From the NCBI GenBank assembly GCA_016802295.1, contig JAESIW010000118.1:1845430-1909429 (forward strand): a stretch of DNA of 64,000 nucleotides. The letters are read 5' to 3'. The stretch is from Brachionus rotundiformis. Lineage: Eukaryota > Rotifera > Eurotatoria > Ploima > Brachionidae. Of the stretch, positions 63,888 through 64,000 are shown piece after piece; positions within the stretch are counted from its first letter, which is position 1; every line of letters starts with the position of its first letter. Below the pieces are notes generated by a model. The model saw only the letters and a list, made by a program, of their open reading frames with translations. It was not told the DNA's origin and searched no databases. A program made the translations under genes and the position numbers.

Positions 63888-64000
63888 CTCAATTTTCGCT
63901 CTACCAGAAGAAAATCAAATTAAAAAAAGTCTAACATACATGTTGCTAATTTTGGGAATTTCTGTGGCGAATTTTCTGGTCAATATGGAGCTAGACTGAC
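63888..64000 (+). pseudogene. Broken duplicate of ABCB exon (TMD2 start), runs off window
   Basis: From about 63888 the sequence copies 61767 onward of the ABCB gene (AATTTT.GCTCTACCAGAAGAA.A.CAAATTAAAAAAAGTCT, then ACATACATG.TGCTAATTTTGGGAATTTCTGTGGC) with few substitutions. A 28-bp deletion after GTCAATA shifts the frame and gives LVNMELD then TGA. It begins in mid-exon without its own 5' parts. Either a dead tandem duplicate or the start of a second, damaged ABCB gene lies to the right. Confidence 0.85.

Overview
This is an AT-rich nuclear DNA window from an invertebrate animal. The evidence is many short spliceosomal introns (mostly about 45-75 nt, GT...AG) and metazoan genes such as an atypical soluble guanylate cyclase, an ADAMTS-like protease, ceramide glucosyltransferase, CEP43/FOP, MCRS1, BCCIP and IRAK1BP1. 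A small-genome protostome such as a monogonont rotifer would fit, but that is a guess from composition and gene style. There are no bacterial features.

Left part (1-23 kb): a 5'-incomplete EIF4G2/DAP5 gene, a stretch with decayed non-LTR retrotransposon pieces, a large intronless PR/SET zinc-finger gene, a Gyc88E-type guanylate cyclase (minus), RPL35A (minus), TMEM65 and UGCG. Just upstream of the RPL35A start codon lie three tandem C/D-box snoRNA-like units. Each carries an antisense element matching the universal CGGUAAUUCC segment of 18S rRNA, in register with 2'-O-methylation of the U equivalent to human U627.

Middle part (23-46 kb): an assembly gap flanked by a 200-bp duplication splits a small unknown gene. 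Then come tightly packed housekeeping genes: LSM6, TRMT1, a glutaredoxin, RPS17, CEP43, a secreted metalloprotease, IRAK1BP1, NOC3L, BCCIP, an AADAC-like esterase, MCRS1 and a disordered protein. After these is the most unusual gene, an importin-alpha ARM array whose IBB domain appears to be replaced by a RING finger. Several neighbours are head-to-head or 35-215 bp apart. NOC3L and BCCIP, both linked to ribosome biogenesis, lie about 100 bp apart on the same strand.

Right part (46-64 kb): another LINE relic, a small membrane protein, a CoA-type Nudix hydrolase, a Ly6-like secreted protein, a GC-rich mitochondrial WARS2 gene, a degenerate satellite of roughly 110-125 bp, a canonical importin alpha with IBB, ZUP1 deubiquitinase, and a full ABCB transporter. 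A broken copy of part of the ABCB gene begins at the window's right edge.

Gene models were assembled by eye from open frames joined at GT/AG sites. For most genes the summed exon lengths are a multiple of three. Names rest on recognised family motifs, not on database searches.
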